A stretch of DNA of 8,532 nucleotides from the NCBI GenBank assembly GCA_041301185.1, contig JBFYSV010000169.1:1-8532 (forward strand), given 5' to 3'. The stretch comes from JAQBDA01 sp041301185 (GTDB lineage Bacteria > Chloroflexota > Anaerolineae > Anaerolineales > UBA4823). Position numbers and translations under genes: made by a program. A model generated the notes under the pieces. That model was not told the DNA's origin, made no database searches, and saw only the letters and a list, made by a program, of their open reading frames with translations. Each line of letters starts with the position of its first letter. The first letter of the stretch is position 1. Shown one piece after another: positions 1-5,951 of the stretch.

Positions 1-369
1 TTCTCCGACCTGGATCCTTATCAACATATGCGCACGGCAGTCTATTCCGCGTACTATGTCGATCATCGGATGAACGGCCTGCGTGAACATGCAGGATGGG
101 ATCTAAAAACCCTGGCGAAGATACCGTTCATGGTCTGGGTCAGGAGAATGGAAGTCGACTTTCTACGGCCTGCCGCCGGAGATCAGGAGATCACCATCAC
201 GTCGTACGTCCGGGAGTTCCTTGGGCCCGATGCATACATCGAGTGCAGCATGGTCGATGAGGCTGGAAAGATTGTTTCTCGCTGCCTCATGATCGCCGCC
301 TACGTCGACAAAGGCACGAATCGGGCGATGGATTGGCCGGCCGATACGATGGCACTTTTCTTCGAATAG
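1..369 (+). CDS. Acyl-CoA thioesterase, hotdog fold (4HBT-like), 5'-partial
   Basis: The open frame runs from the first base of the window to a TAG at 367-369, so the start lies outside; 122 residues are visible. The ATG at 28 is not the true start, because the nine codons before it belong to the family signature. Visible residues 3-15 (DLDPYQHMRTAVY) fit the D-x-D-x-x-G-H-x5-Y active-site pattern of 4-hydroxybenzoyl-CoA thioesterase-like proteins, with Asp5 and His9 in the catalytic positions and Gln8 replacing the usual Gly. The later VDFLRPAAGD stretch matches the central strand of the fold (family form Y-L-R-P-x-x-x-G-D). By family knowledge these cytoplasmic tetramers hydrolyse acyl-CoA or acyl-ACP thioesters; the substrate cannot be told here. 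The next gene starts 110 bases downstream, and no clear terminator or promoter is visible between them, so co-transcription is possible but unproven. Confidence 0.82.
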   Translation, partial: FSDLDPYQHMRTAVYSAYYVDHRMNGLREHAGWDLKTLAKIPFMVWVRRMEVDFLRPAAGDQEITITSYVREFLGPDAYIECSMVDEAGKIVSRCLMIAAYVDKGTNRAMDWPADTMALFFE

Positions 370-479
370 GTGACGACAAAAGCTGGGCGCACCTTGTCAG
401 CGAACCAGGCATGGCAACGCAAAAATTATGCTAGAGGTTCGTATCCAAATAGAGGAAGTTAGATTTTATCGGGTACAGA

Positions 480-2045
480 ATGAACCTTATGAATAGATCA
501 CAAACGAATACGGAGATTTCGAGTGATGTGGTGACGGGATGGTGGGATGCGGATCTTGAGCCCGATGAATTTCGTCGCCTGGGGTACCAGGCCGTAGATA
601 TAATGGCGGACTACTTCGCGTCCATTCATGACTGGCTAGTGTTTCCGGGAAAATCCTCTCAGGCGGTGGCAGGCGCATTTAACGAGCCACTGCCATTAAC
701 GGGACAACCAGCAGATCAAATCCTCCGCGATTGGCCTGCTCGCGTTCTACCCTATGCGACGCACGTCGGCTCCCCCCGCTATTTCGGATATGTAAATGGC
801 TCTGGGACCATGCTGGGTGTCCTGGCAGAAGCCCTGGCTGCCTCGGTCAATATGAACTCCGGAGGATGGAAGGCTGGCCCGGCTGCCACGGAGATTGAGC
901 GCCGAACCATCGCCTGGATCGCCGAAATGATCGAATACCCGATTGGCTGCGGGGGCCTCTTCACCAGCGGCGGGACAATGGCCAACTTTACTGCCTTGCT
1001 GACCGCTTTTCGCAATACAGCCCAGTATGATTCGACCGCAGACGGGTTGCAGAGTGAGACTCGCTGCGGGAAGTATCTGGTTTACATGGCCGATCATGAG
1101 GGGCACATCTCCATTGAGCGGGCGGCAGACCTGCTCAACCTGGGTCGCCGCGCTGTCCGGCGCGTCTCGAGCCGGAAAGATTTCACCATCGACCCTCAGG
1201 CGCTGGAAAGCATGATCCGGGCAGACCGGGCCCGGGGGGATCACCCCTTTTGCGTCGTAGCGCAGGTGGGCTCGATCAACACTGGTGCCATCGATCCTTT
1301 GGAGGAGATCGCTGATATTTGCGAACGATATGAGCTCTGGCTCCATGCCGATGGGGCGTGCGGGGCGGTTGGCGCTATGCTGCCAGAGAAGAAGGAGATG
1401 TATAAAGGGCTTGACCGGGCCGATTCGGTCACCCTGGACCCCCACAAGTGGCTATTCATCCCTTACGAGTGCGGCTGCCTCCTCGTGCGCGAACCGGAGA
1501 AGCTCCGCCGCGCATTTTCATTGTCCGCCCCCTACTTGCGCGGTACACTACCGACCGAGTACACCGGGCTCGATTACTTCGAATATGGGCCCGAGATGTC
1601 GCGAGGATTTCGGGCTTTGAAGGTCTGGATGACCCTCCGGCATTACGGAGTGGAGGGCTACCGAAAGCTGCTGGGGCAAGGGATCCGCTGTGCTGAGCAC
1701 CTTGACGAACGGGTGCAAGCCTCTGATGAATTCGAGCGCCTCCATGAACCTAACCTGTATATCTACTCTTTTCGTTATGCTCCTTTAGAGGATAGGGAGT
1801 TAGCCCAGCGTTCAGAGCGGGACCGAAAGCGAGTAGACGCCAAGCTGGATCGCCTGAATCAGCGCATCGCGGATGAGATTCAGACCCGCGGCATCGCCTT
1901 CATTATGACGACCCGGATCCGCGAGCGAACCGTTCTGCGCATGTCGATTTGCTCTCACCGTACAACGTTGGCTCACATCGACGCGGTCTTTGATGCCCTT
2001 ACGCAGATTGGGCGTGAAATTTCTAAGGAGGAGGATGAGCAATGA
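480..2045 (+). CDS. PLP-dependent amino-acid decarboxylase, group II (aromatic-L-amino-acid decarboxylase-like)
   Basis: A 521-residue cytosolic enzyme expected to remove the carboxyl group of an amino acid, giving CO2 and an amine. Fold type I landmarks are in order: FGYVNGSG and SVNMNSGGW near residues 100-135, the phosphate-binding TSGGT at 162-166, His209 in HISIERA (the residue that stacks on the cofactor ring), HADGACG at 289-295 with Asp291 holding the pyridine nitrogen, and DPHKW with Lys323 as the Schiff-base lysine. The length is slightly above the usual 470-500. The motifs resemble aromatic (Trp/Tyr/Phe/DOPA) decarboxylases more than glutamate decarboxylase, but the substrate is not fixed by what is visible. 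ATG 480 is the first in-frame start after a TAG at 450-452. The only SD-like sequence (AGAGGAAG, 451-458) lies about 21 bases upstream, which is too far to be ideal; Met4 (ATG 489) is the alternative. The stop overlaps the next gene's start. Confidence 0.93.
   Translation: MNLMNRSQTNTEISSDVVTGWWDADLEPDEFRRLGYQAVDIMADYFASIHDWLVFPGKSSQAVAGAFNEPLPLTGQPADQILRDWPARVLPYATHVGSPRYFGYVNGSGTMLGVLAEALAASVNMNSGGWKAGPAATEIERRTIAWIAEMIEYPIGCGGLFTSGGTMANFTALLTAFRNTAQYDSTADGLQSETRCGKYLVYMADHEGHISIERAADLLNLGRRAVRRVSSRKDFTIDPQALESMIRADRARGDHPFCVVAQVGSINTGAIDPLEEIADICERYELWLHADGACGAVGAMLPEKKEMYKGLDRADSVTLDPHKWLFIPYECGCLLVREPEKLRRAFSLSAPYLRGTLPTEYTGLDYFEYGPEMSRGFRALKVWMTLRHYGVEGYRKLLGQGIRCAEHLDERVQASDEFERLHEPNLYIYSFRYAPLEDRELAQRSERDRKRVDAKLDRLNQRIADEIQTRGIAFIMTTRIRERTVLRMSICSHRTTLAHIDAVFDALTQIGREISKEEDEQ
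2025..2034 (+). promoter_or_regulatory. Strong Shine-Dalgarno for the aminopeptidase gene
   Basis: AAGGAGGAGG lies inside the last codons of the decarboxylase gene and ends seven bases before ATG 2042. It fixes the peptidase start at 2042 and, with the ATGA overlap, indicates translational coupling. Confidence 0.8.
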
Positions 2046-3163
2046 CCGATCCGCGCACAGATCGCCTTGCAAAGGTAATGGTTACTTACTGCCTCGATGT
2101 ACAGCCCGGACAACGGATAGCGCTGTATGGATCGCCTGAAGCCGAGCCCATGCTCCGCACACTGTACCGGGAGGTCCTGCGAGCGGGAGGCTACCCCTAT
2201 CCGTTTTTGGGTTACGAAGCCTATCCGAGCTATGGCGGGTTTGACGACATTTTCTTCAAAGAAGCCTCCGAGGATCAACTCAAATATGTCTTCGAAACGG
2301 ATCGAATGATTAACTCTTCCTTTGAAGGGATCATCTTTCTGCGTTCGAGTCGCAACACGCGCAGCCTGGCGGGGATCCTCCCGGAGCGCCAACGAACTCG
2401 GAACGCAGCCTATGCCGCCCTGCGAAAGACCTTTTTGGAGCGCACTTTCAAGGGCAGCCTGAGGTGGGTCCACGGCCTGTACCCTACCCAAGCTCTGGCT
2501 CAGGAGGCGGAATTAGACCTGGAGTCTTTCGAGGAATTTACCTACTGTGCCTGTCGCGTTGACCAGCCAGACGCTGTGGAAGCCTGGAAAGCTGTTCGCG
2601 ATCGCCAGGAGAAACTTGTCAATTGGCTGTGCAACAGGGAGCAGGTGCGAGTTCTGGGACCAAACGTCGATCTGTCGTTTTCAATCCAAGGCCGCTCCTT
2701 TTATAACTCGTCGGGGAAGTACAACATGCCCGACGGTGAAATCTTTACTGCCCCGGTGGAGGCATCGGTTAATGGCTGGGTGCGGTTTTCCTATCCAGCG
2801 GTCGAGTATGGAACGCTGGTTGAAGGGGTCGAACTACAATTCGACCAGGGCAGGATTGTCGAAGCCAAGGCGACTAAAAATCAGGATTTTCTGCAAAATT
2901 TGCTTGACACCGATGCGGGAGCACGCTACCTGGGCGAATGGGCGCTTGGTACCAACGAAAAAATTGATACCTTTAGCAAAGATATTCTTTTTGATGAAAA
3001 AATGGATGGCACAATGCACATGGCAGTGGGGGCGGGATACCCGGAAACTGGCTCGCGCAACCAATCCGCCATCCATTGGGACATGATCACGGACATGACT
3101 GATGGTGGACAAATATTTGTCGATGGAGAACTATTTTATGACTCTGGCAAGTTCAAGATCTGA
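2042..3163 (+). CDS. M29-family metallo-aminopeptidase (AmpS/AmpT-like)
   Basis: A 373-residue cytosolic dinuclear-metal exopeptidase that should remove N-terminal residues from peptides. The C-terminal half carries the family's metal-ligand set: Glu233 in GEIFTAP, Glu299 in LGEWALG, His326 in MHMAVG, Tyr333 in GAGYP, and His345/Asp347 in IHWDM. The spacings E-to-E (66) and H-to-Y (7) equal those I recall for the Thermus enzyme. The Tyr-to-His spacing (12) is about a dozen residues shorter, which fits the total length being shorter than the usual ~410. The same fold includes NicX-type ring-cleaving dioxygenases, but retention of both glutamates favours a peptidase. The start is set by the strong SD at 2025-2034 and the ATGA overlap with the decarboxylase, so the two proteins are made together. 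Codon use looks like that of the decarboxylase. Confidence 0.9.
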   Translation: MTDPRTDRLAKVMVTYCLDVQPGQRIALYGSPEAEPMLRTLYREVLRAGGYPYPFLGYEAYPSYGGFDDIFFKEASEDQLKYVFETDRMINSSFEGIIFLRSSRNTRSLAGILPERQRTRNAAYAALRKTFLERTFKGSLRWVHGLYPTQALAQEAELDLESFEEFTYCACRVDQPDAVEAWKAVRDRQEKLVNWLCNREQVRVLGPNVDLSFSIQGRSFYNSSGKYNMPDGEIFTAPVEASVNGWVRFSYPAVEYGTLVEGVELQFDQGRIVEAKATKNQDFLQNLLDTDAGARYLGEWALGTNEKIDTFSKDILFDEKMDGTMHMAVGAGYPETGSRNQSAIHWDMITDMTDGGQIFVDGELFYDSGKFKI

Positions 3164-3164
3164 C

Positions 3165-3193
3165 GAGGGCCTTACTTCGAATAAGGAGGCCTC
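3165..3193 (+). promoter_or_regulatory. Imperfect hairpin covering the Shine-Dalgarno of the small ORF at 3196
   Basis: CCTTA (3170-3174) can pair with TAAGG (3182-3186) around the loop CTTCGAA, and GAGG (3165-3168) with CCTC (3190-3193), leaving a small asymmetric internal loop. The right arm contains AAGGAGG (3183-3189), a near-perfect SD six bases before ATG 3196. No U-tract follows, so this is not a typical terminator. It may hide the SD, or the symmetry may be chance. Confidence 0.35.
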
Positions 3194-3195
3194 AT

Positions 3196-3354
3196 ATGGA
3201 TAATAACAGCGCAACCGAGAGGTGTGAAATAAACCTGCTCGATTGCGCCATATCTGAAACACTCGTTTATGTGTGTTACATCGACTTTCATCGACTCAGC
3301 AGTATTTACCCACCATGGGTAGGGGGCCCACCCTCTCCGCTGATTGATGGATGA
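3196..3354 (+). CDS. Small unrecognised ORF (52 codons), possibly a truncated gene
   Basis: ATG 3196 follows a strong SD (AAGGAGG, 3183-3189) with a six-base spacer, 32 bases after the aminopeptidase stop; the frame ends at TGA 3352-3354. The product begins MDNNSATERCEINLL and has no recognisable domain, signal peptide or membrane helix; it contains three Cys and a Pro/Gly-rich tail (PPWVGGPPSP). The second half, from about codon 31, is encoded by the repeat element at 3287-3343, so only the first ~30 codons look unique. The simplest reading is that this was the start of a third gene of the decarboxylase-peptidase operon, cut off when the repeat arrived or recombined. A genuine small protein is the alternative. 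The RBS is convincing; the coding content is not. Confidence 0.35.
   Translation: MDNNSATERCEINLLDCAISETLVYVCYIDFHRLSSIYPPWVGGPPSPLIDG
3287..3343 (+). repeat. Dispersed direct repeat, copy 1 (left of vapBC)
   Basis: This 57-bp segment aligns with 4405-4474 at about 46 of 57 positions once a ~13-bp extra block in the other copy is set aside. Shared blocks include TTCATC, ACTCAGC, TTAC, TGGG and CCCACCCTCTCC. Most differences are transitions. The core begins TCAGC (3296-3300) and ends GCTGA (3339-3343), a 5-bp terminal inverted pairing that could close a hairpin. The copies are in the same orientation and bracket the vapBC operon. The type of element is not recognised; it could be a REP- or MITE-like sequence. 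Confidence 0.7.
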
Positions 3355-3380
3355 AGTTCGATTGCTGATTGTTGATTGAG

Positions 3381-3413
3381 ATCGCTCAGTTGGCGCTGGG
3401 CGATTTCGCTTTA
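3381..3413 (+). terminator. Candidate rho-independent terminator of the decarboxylase-peptidase operon
   Basis: ATCGCTCAG (3381-3389) pairs with CTGGGCGAT (3396-3404), a 9-bp stem with one G-U pair and the loop TTGGCG. It is followed by TTCGCTTTA, a moderately T-rich tail. It lies about 220 bases after the peptidase stop and just after the small ORF. The tail is interrupted, so termination may be partial. Confidence 0.5.
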
Positions 3414-3593
3414 TTGCTATGATGTCCATTGAATATACTCCTGAGTCCTTCTAATGGTATTGAGGGACATCTGAAAAACGATTTTGACTACAACCTCCAT
3501 ATGTCTCTAATGCGCTATAACCTCCAGAACGTCCGGCAAATTGACAAATCTCCCTATCCTTTCGAACCACTCCATCGTTGGTTTCGGATAAGC

Positions 3594-3622
3594 TTGCAAT
3601 TTCCAGGAAGACGGTATACAAT
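3594..3622 (+). promoter_or_regulatory. Sigma-70-type promoter of vapBC
   Basis: TTGCAA (3594-3599) and TACAAT (3617-3622) are separated by exactly 17 bp. The -10 matches the consensus at five of six positions and the -35 at four. Transcription would start near 3629, inside the palindrome described next, giving a leader of about 34 bases. Confidence 0.6.
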
Positions 3623-3625
3623 AAA

Positions 3626-3650
3626 GATATATATCAATAGTATATATATC
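3626..3650 (+). promoter_or_regulatory. AT-rich palindromic operator, probable VapBC autoregulation site
   Basis: GATATATAT (3626-3634) and ATATATATC (3642-3650) form a perfect 9-bp inverted repeat around the spacer CAATAGT. It covers the predicted transcription start and ends just before the vapB SD. VapB antitoxins, alone or with VapC, are known to bind such palindromes in their own promoter, so repression by the complex is the likely role (inference from position and symmetry). Confidence 0.6.
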
Positions 3651-3662
3651 GAGAGGTGTAAG

Positions 3663-3896
3663 ATGGAAACAGCAAAATTATTCATGAATGGCAGAAGCCA
3701 GGCGGTCAGACTTCCTAAAGAATATCGTTTTGACGGAGATGAGGTGTACATCAAGAAAGTGGGGGATGCGGTGATCTTGATCCCATATCACACCCCATGG
3801 AACACGCTTTTTGACAGTCTGAAGTTATTCTCGGCAGATTTTATGAAAGAGCGCGAACAACCCCCTATTGAGGATCGTGAGGGTGCGTTCACATGA
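3663..3896 (+). CDS. vapB: VapB antitoxin (AbrB/MazE-type)
   Basis: A 77-residue antitoxin that should bind and inhibit the VapC RNase and repress its own operon. Residues 1-41 form the swapped-hairpin DNA-binding domain, with the family signature GRSQAVRLPKEYRF at 10-23 followed by EVYIKKVGDAVILIP. The remainder (WNTLFDSL..., SADFMKEREQPP) is the usual flexible toxin-wrapping tail, ending DREGAFT, like the ERESF-type ends of plasmid VapB proteins. ATG 3663 is chosen because the family begins METAKLF and an SD (GAGGTG, 3653-3658) precedes it. The same frame is open back to ATG 3429, but those codons cover the promoter and operator and show no homology. The TGA overlaps the vapC ATG by four bases, giving the coupled antitoxin-first order typical of type II modules. 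It is more AT-rich than the upstream metabolic genes, consistent with horizontal transfer. Confidence 0.95.
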   Translation: METAKLFMNGRSQAVRLPKEYRFDGDEVYIKKVGDAVILIPYHTPWNTLFDSLKLFSADFMKEREQPPIEDREGAFT

Positions 3897-4297
3897 AATA
3901 TATGCTAGATACGAATATCTGTATCTACTTAATCAAGAAGCAGCCGAGGGAAGTGATTGATAAATTTAAGGGAATTGCTCTGGGTGAGATTACCGTATCT
4001 ACCGTGACTGTGGCTGAAATGATGTATGGGGTGGGAAAAAGCCAGCATAAGGAAAAGAACAAAGCTGCGCTTGAGGCCTTTTTGGCACCGCTTGAAATAG
4101 TTGATTTTGATTTCGCGGCAGCACAACAATACGGAGTAATACGAGCGTATTTAGAAAAAACAGGAAAATCAATTGGTGCTTATGACTTAATGATCGCGGC
4201 CCACGCACTCAGCCTTGGTGTAATATTGGTCACTAACAATGAGCAGGAGTTTCAACGAATTCCAGATTTAATTATTGAAAATTGGGTTAAGAAATAG
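3893..4297 (+). CDS. vapC: VapC toxin, PIN-domain RNase (tRNA(fMet)-endonuclease-like)
   Basis: A 134-residue Mg2+-dependent endoribonuclease. The PIN-domain acidic residues are all present: Asp6 in MLDTNICIY, Glu42 in TVAEMMYG, Asp98 in AYDLMIAAHA, and the polar TNNEQEF segment at 114-120 that closes the active site. The length and the MLDTNICIYLIK opening match the enterobacterial/plasmid VapC group, whose characterised members cut initiator tRNA in the anticodon loop and so block translation. That target is family knowledge, not shown here. ATG 3893 overlaps the vapB stop (ATGA), so synthesis depends on vapB translation. The gene looks intact, with no missing catalytic residue, and is followed by a strong terminator 27 bases after the stop. 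Confidence 0.95.
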   Translation: MKYMLDTNICIYLIKKQPREVIDKFKGIALGEITVSTVTVAEMMYGVGKSQHKEKNKAALEAFLAPLEIVDFDFAAAQQYGVIRAYLEKTGKSIGAYDLMIAAHALSLGVILVTNNEQEFQRIPDLIIENWVKK

Positions 4298-4324
4298 AAG
4301 AATCAATGTGAAGCCTGAATCGCA

Positions 4325-4369
4325 GCGCAACCGGAAAGGTTTTTCCCACCTCCCGGTTGCGCCTTTTTT
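4325..4369 (+). terminator. Rho-independent terminator of vapBC
   Basis: GCGCAACCGG (4325-4334) pairs perfectly with CCGGTTGCGC (4353-4362), followed by C and six T residues (4364-4369). The 18-base loop can fold further (AGGT 4337-4340 with ACCT 4348-4351). On the minus strand no T-tract follows the stem, so it serves the plus-strand operon. Confidence 0.92.
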
Positions 4370-4404
4370 GATGTAACGATATCTTTGTAGCAATTTTCTG
4401 CAAA

Positions 4405-4474
4405 TTCATCAACTCAGCGGTTCTTACTCGCCGTGGGATGGGGACCCAGACCCACCACCCACCCTCTCCACTGA
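4405..4474 (+). repeat. Dispersed direct repeat, copy 2 (right of vapBC)
   Basis: Same orientation as 3287-3343 and alignable over its whole length (about 46 of 57 positions). The difference is a ~13-bp C-rich block (about 4445-4457) before the shared CCCACCCTCTCC. The near-terminal inverted pairing TCAGCGG/CCACTGA (one mismatch) is kept, so a hairpin could form as in copy 1. It sits between the vapBC terminator and the 3' end of the minus-strand glycosyltransferase gene. Confidence 0.7.
4445..4464 (-). other. G-quadruplex-forming motif
   Basis: On the minus strand this reads as four GGG runs separated by loops of 1, 4 and 3 bases (T, TGGT, TCT), which fits the standard G3-N1-7 rule. It starts 38 bases downstream of the glycosyltransferase stop, so it would lie in that transcript's 3' untranslated region. 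Copy 1 of the repeat lacks the block that completes it. Confidence 0.5.
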
Positions 4475-4501
4475 ACGTAAAGTCTGGTAAGTGATAAACT
4501 A

Positions 4502-5563
4502 TCAAGTTTTCGATGGTGGTAAAACGAGAGGTAGGAGCAGGATATACGAGGCAAATAAGCAGAGCAGGTCGGCCCAGAAGATTAAGCCCATGAAGCCGTA
4601 CGTTCTATGGTTGCTGATGAGATTGAAGGTAACAATGTTGGAGAGGCCAATCGATATCACCAGGAGAGCGAATATAACACCTCTGGGTAGCTGTTTTCGA
4701 CGGGAGTCCGGGCGAGGAGGCGCCCTATACATTAGCTGCCAGGCCAGGAAGGCTTGAGCGAAAGAGATATAAACAAGATCAACAGGCCAGGAGGTCTTTA
4801 GAAAGAATGGGATGGAAAGGAAGATCAGGTGAACGCTCCACAGGTTGGTGTGGGGCAGGCAGGCGCGCTGGACCAGATAGACAAGGATCAAGTTGAATAC
4901 GGCGAGGCTGAAAGAAATTATACTGAAGAGTGGCAGGTAGGGATGGGGAGCAAATCCCAGCGCTCCTGAGAGGCGCAGGAGGACGTGAGGGAAGTGCTGG
5001 GAGTTGTAGTTGCTGACAACCCAACTGGAGTCACGATAAGAATCGAGCAGGCCGCGGTAAAAGGTGATCGAATCGCCGGGCCCCATCAGAACGCCGGGGA
5101 TAACGACCAAGAATGCAACACAGGAAAGGGCGGCCAGGAGCAGGAAGCGGTAATCCCGGCGGAAGGCGAAAGGCGCCAGGAAGATGAGAGGGAAGAACTT
5201 GAAGCTGGCGGCAAACCCTACCAGCGCAGCGGCGGAGAGGCGGCGGCTGCGCTCGTACAAAGCGAGCATCCCCAAGATGGAAACGGTGGTGATGATGCCC
5301 ACCTGCCCCCAGGAGAGGTTATGCCAGAGCGGGAACGAGGTCATGCCGATGAAAACGAACAGCAACTGGAAGCGCAACCCGGCAGGGACGAGCCAGCGAA
5401 AGAGGAGCAGGTAAAGGAAAACACAACCAGCCTGCAAGATGCCCCAGAGTATGATCGCGGTATGGATCGTCAGCGGTGAGAAGAGAGCCAGCACAAGGGC
5501 AATGAAGGGAGAGTACATGAAGCCCTCCACGGGCGTGCTGCTGTGGAGCACCGCCTTTCCCAT
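4502..5563 (-). CDS. GT87/DUF2029-like polytopic membrane glycosyltransferase, main frame
   Basis: 353 residues from the first in-frame ATG (5563) to TGA (4504-4502). It is very hydrophobic, with roughly ten membrane helices (for example FIALVLALFSPL, AIILWGILQAGCVFLYLLLF, LLLAALSCVAFLVVIPGVLM, VIFALLVISIGL). The PVEGFMYSPFIALVLALFSPL region, and the SFKFFPLIFLAPFAF and NLSWGQVGIITT segments, resemble GT87 polyprenyl-phosphate-mannose-dependent mannosyltransferases, which add sugars to lipid-linked envelope glycans. The ATG at 5563 is not the natural start: the same frame stays open for 57 codons upstream (to TGA 5737-5735) and encodes a first helix plus CDFSTFYYP, the expected family N-terminus, without any ATG, GTG or TTG. 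The well-placed start and SD (ATG 5745) are in another frame. The gene is therefore probably frameshifted, or the sequence has an indel. Family membership is likely, but the sugar donor and acceptor are unknown. Confidence 0.75.
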   Translation of the reverse strand: MGKAVLHSSTPVEGFMYSPFIALVLALFSPLTIHTAIILWGILQAGCVFLYLLLFRWLVPAGLRFQLLFVFIGMTSFPLWHNLSWGQVGIITTVSILGMLALYERSRRLSAAALVGFAASFKFFPLIFLAPFAFRRDYRFLLLAALSCVAFLVVIPGVLMGPGDSITFYRGLLDSYRDSSWVVSNYNSQHFPHVLLRLSGALGFAPHPYLPLFSIISFSLAVFNLILVYLVQRACLPHTNLWSVHLIFLSIPFFLKTSWPVDLVYISFAQAFLAWQLMYRAPPRPDSRRKQLPRGVIFALLVISIGLSNIVTFNLISNHRTYGFMGLIFWADLLCLFASYILLLPLVLPPSKT

Positions 5564-5745
5564 CGGGTAGTAGAAGGTGGAGAAGTCGCAGAAAGGCTGG
5601 CTGCAGGTATCGATGGTAGCCTGAAAACCGGGTATGCTGCGCCAGGTGATTGCAATATACGCAAGAACAGCAAGGGCAATCCCCAGGGAACCGAGGGCAA
5701 ACCAGAGGATGCGGTCGCGGGATGGGCAGGCAGTTCATTATGCAT
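5564..5745 (-). pseudogene. Displaced 5' end of the glycosyltransferase gene (frameshift)
   Basis: The ATG at 5745-5743 has an SD (AAAGGTG) four bases upstream and begins MHNELPAHP, but 182 bases separate it from the in-frame ATG 5563, so it is out of register. In the main frame, bases 5734-5564 encode RDRILWFALGSLGIALAVLA, then a segment leading to CDFSTFYYP, clearly the missing membrane helix and first periplasmic loop. A one-base insertion (or two-base deletion) in the coding strand between about 5734 and 5707 would restore one continuous protein of roughly 414 residues. Either the gene is inactivated or the base sequence is in error here. Confidence 0.6.
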
Positions 5746-5830
5746 GTTTCACCTTTTCTCAGGTCGGGGCGTGAGCCCGGGTGAGCGGACCATCCAATCC
5801 AGAAGCGCGCGCAAACGGATCATCCTTTAA

Positions 5831-5858
5831 ATTGTAGGATAAATTGCGGATTTCGCAA
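5831..5858 (-). promoter_or_regulatory. Candidate promoter of the glycosyltransferase gene
   Basis: Reading the minus strand, TTGCGA (5858-5853) and TACAAT (5836-5831) are separated by 16 bp, giving a transcript with a leader of about 80 bases before ATG 5745. The -10 is five of six to consensus, the -35 four of six. Confidence 0.45.
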
Positions 5859-5859
5859 T
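5843..5859. promoter_or_regulatory. Inverted repeat overlapping the glycosyltransferase -35
   Basis: ATTGCG (5843-5848) and CGCAAT (5854-5859) form a perfect 6-bp inverted repeat around GATTT. It covers the candidate minus-strand -35, a typical place for a repressor or activator site; no binding protein can be named. Confidence 0.35.
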
Positions 5860-5920
5860 AGGTCGGTGGATTGGTGTTTGTGGATCATCAGCAGCACAAA
5901 TGATCTATTGCCTCTCAAAA

Positions 5921-5951
5921 GATATGTTATGTTGCACTTGACAACAATATC
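5921..5951. promoter_or_regulatory. Imperfect palindrome over the abiE -35, candidate AbiEi operator
   Basis: TGTTG (5930-5934) pairs with CAACA (5942-5946), and outer GATAT (5921-5925) mirrors ATATC (5947-5951), with four extra bases on the left side. The centre overlaps the TTGACA box. AbiEi antitoxins are known to repress their own promoter by binding inverted repeats, so this is a plausible site. Confidence 0.4.

Noticed and set aside
370..479. Promoter or terminator between the thioesterase and decarboxylase genes
   Set aside because: A TTGTCA/TGGCAA hairpin and a TATGCT box are present, but neither has proper spacing or a T-tract; not enough to call either.
747..1445. Long minus-strand frame (232 codons) opposite the decarboxylase
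   Set aside because: The opposite strand encodes a complete motif-bearing enzyme; the minus-strand product has no family features and no SD was seen. It is a codon-bias shadow.
2042..3163. NicX-type 2,5-dihydroxypyridine dioxygenase instead of aminopeptidase
   Set aside because: The fold is shared, but the two metal-binding glutamates (233, 299) and the H-x-D pair with spacings close to M29 enzymes are all present, favouring a dinuclear peptidase.
3355..3380. Short tandem ATTGCTG/ATTGTTG/ATTGAG units as a CRISPR-like or satellite repeat
   Set aside because: Only about three imperfect 6-7 base units with no spacers; too short to call a repeat element.
3172..3429. Minus-strand 85-codon frame over repeat copy 1 and the candidate terminator
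   Set aside because: Runs antisense through the terminator stem and repeat; no SD and no recognisable domain.
3429..3662. In-frame extension of vapB back to ATG 3429 (155 residues)
   Set aside because: The extra codons cover the promoter, operator and SD, and have no similarity to VapB, whose family begins at METAKLF (3663).
4985..5479. Plus-strand 164-codon frame rich in Glu/Gly/Arg
   Set aside because: It is the complement of the hydrophobic glycosyltransferase; antisense to membrane-helix codons gives such charged sequence. No RBS or domain.
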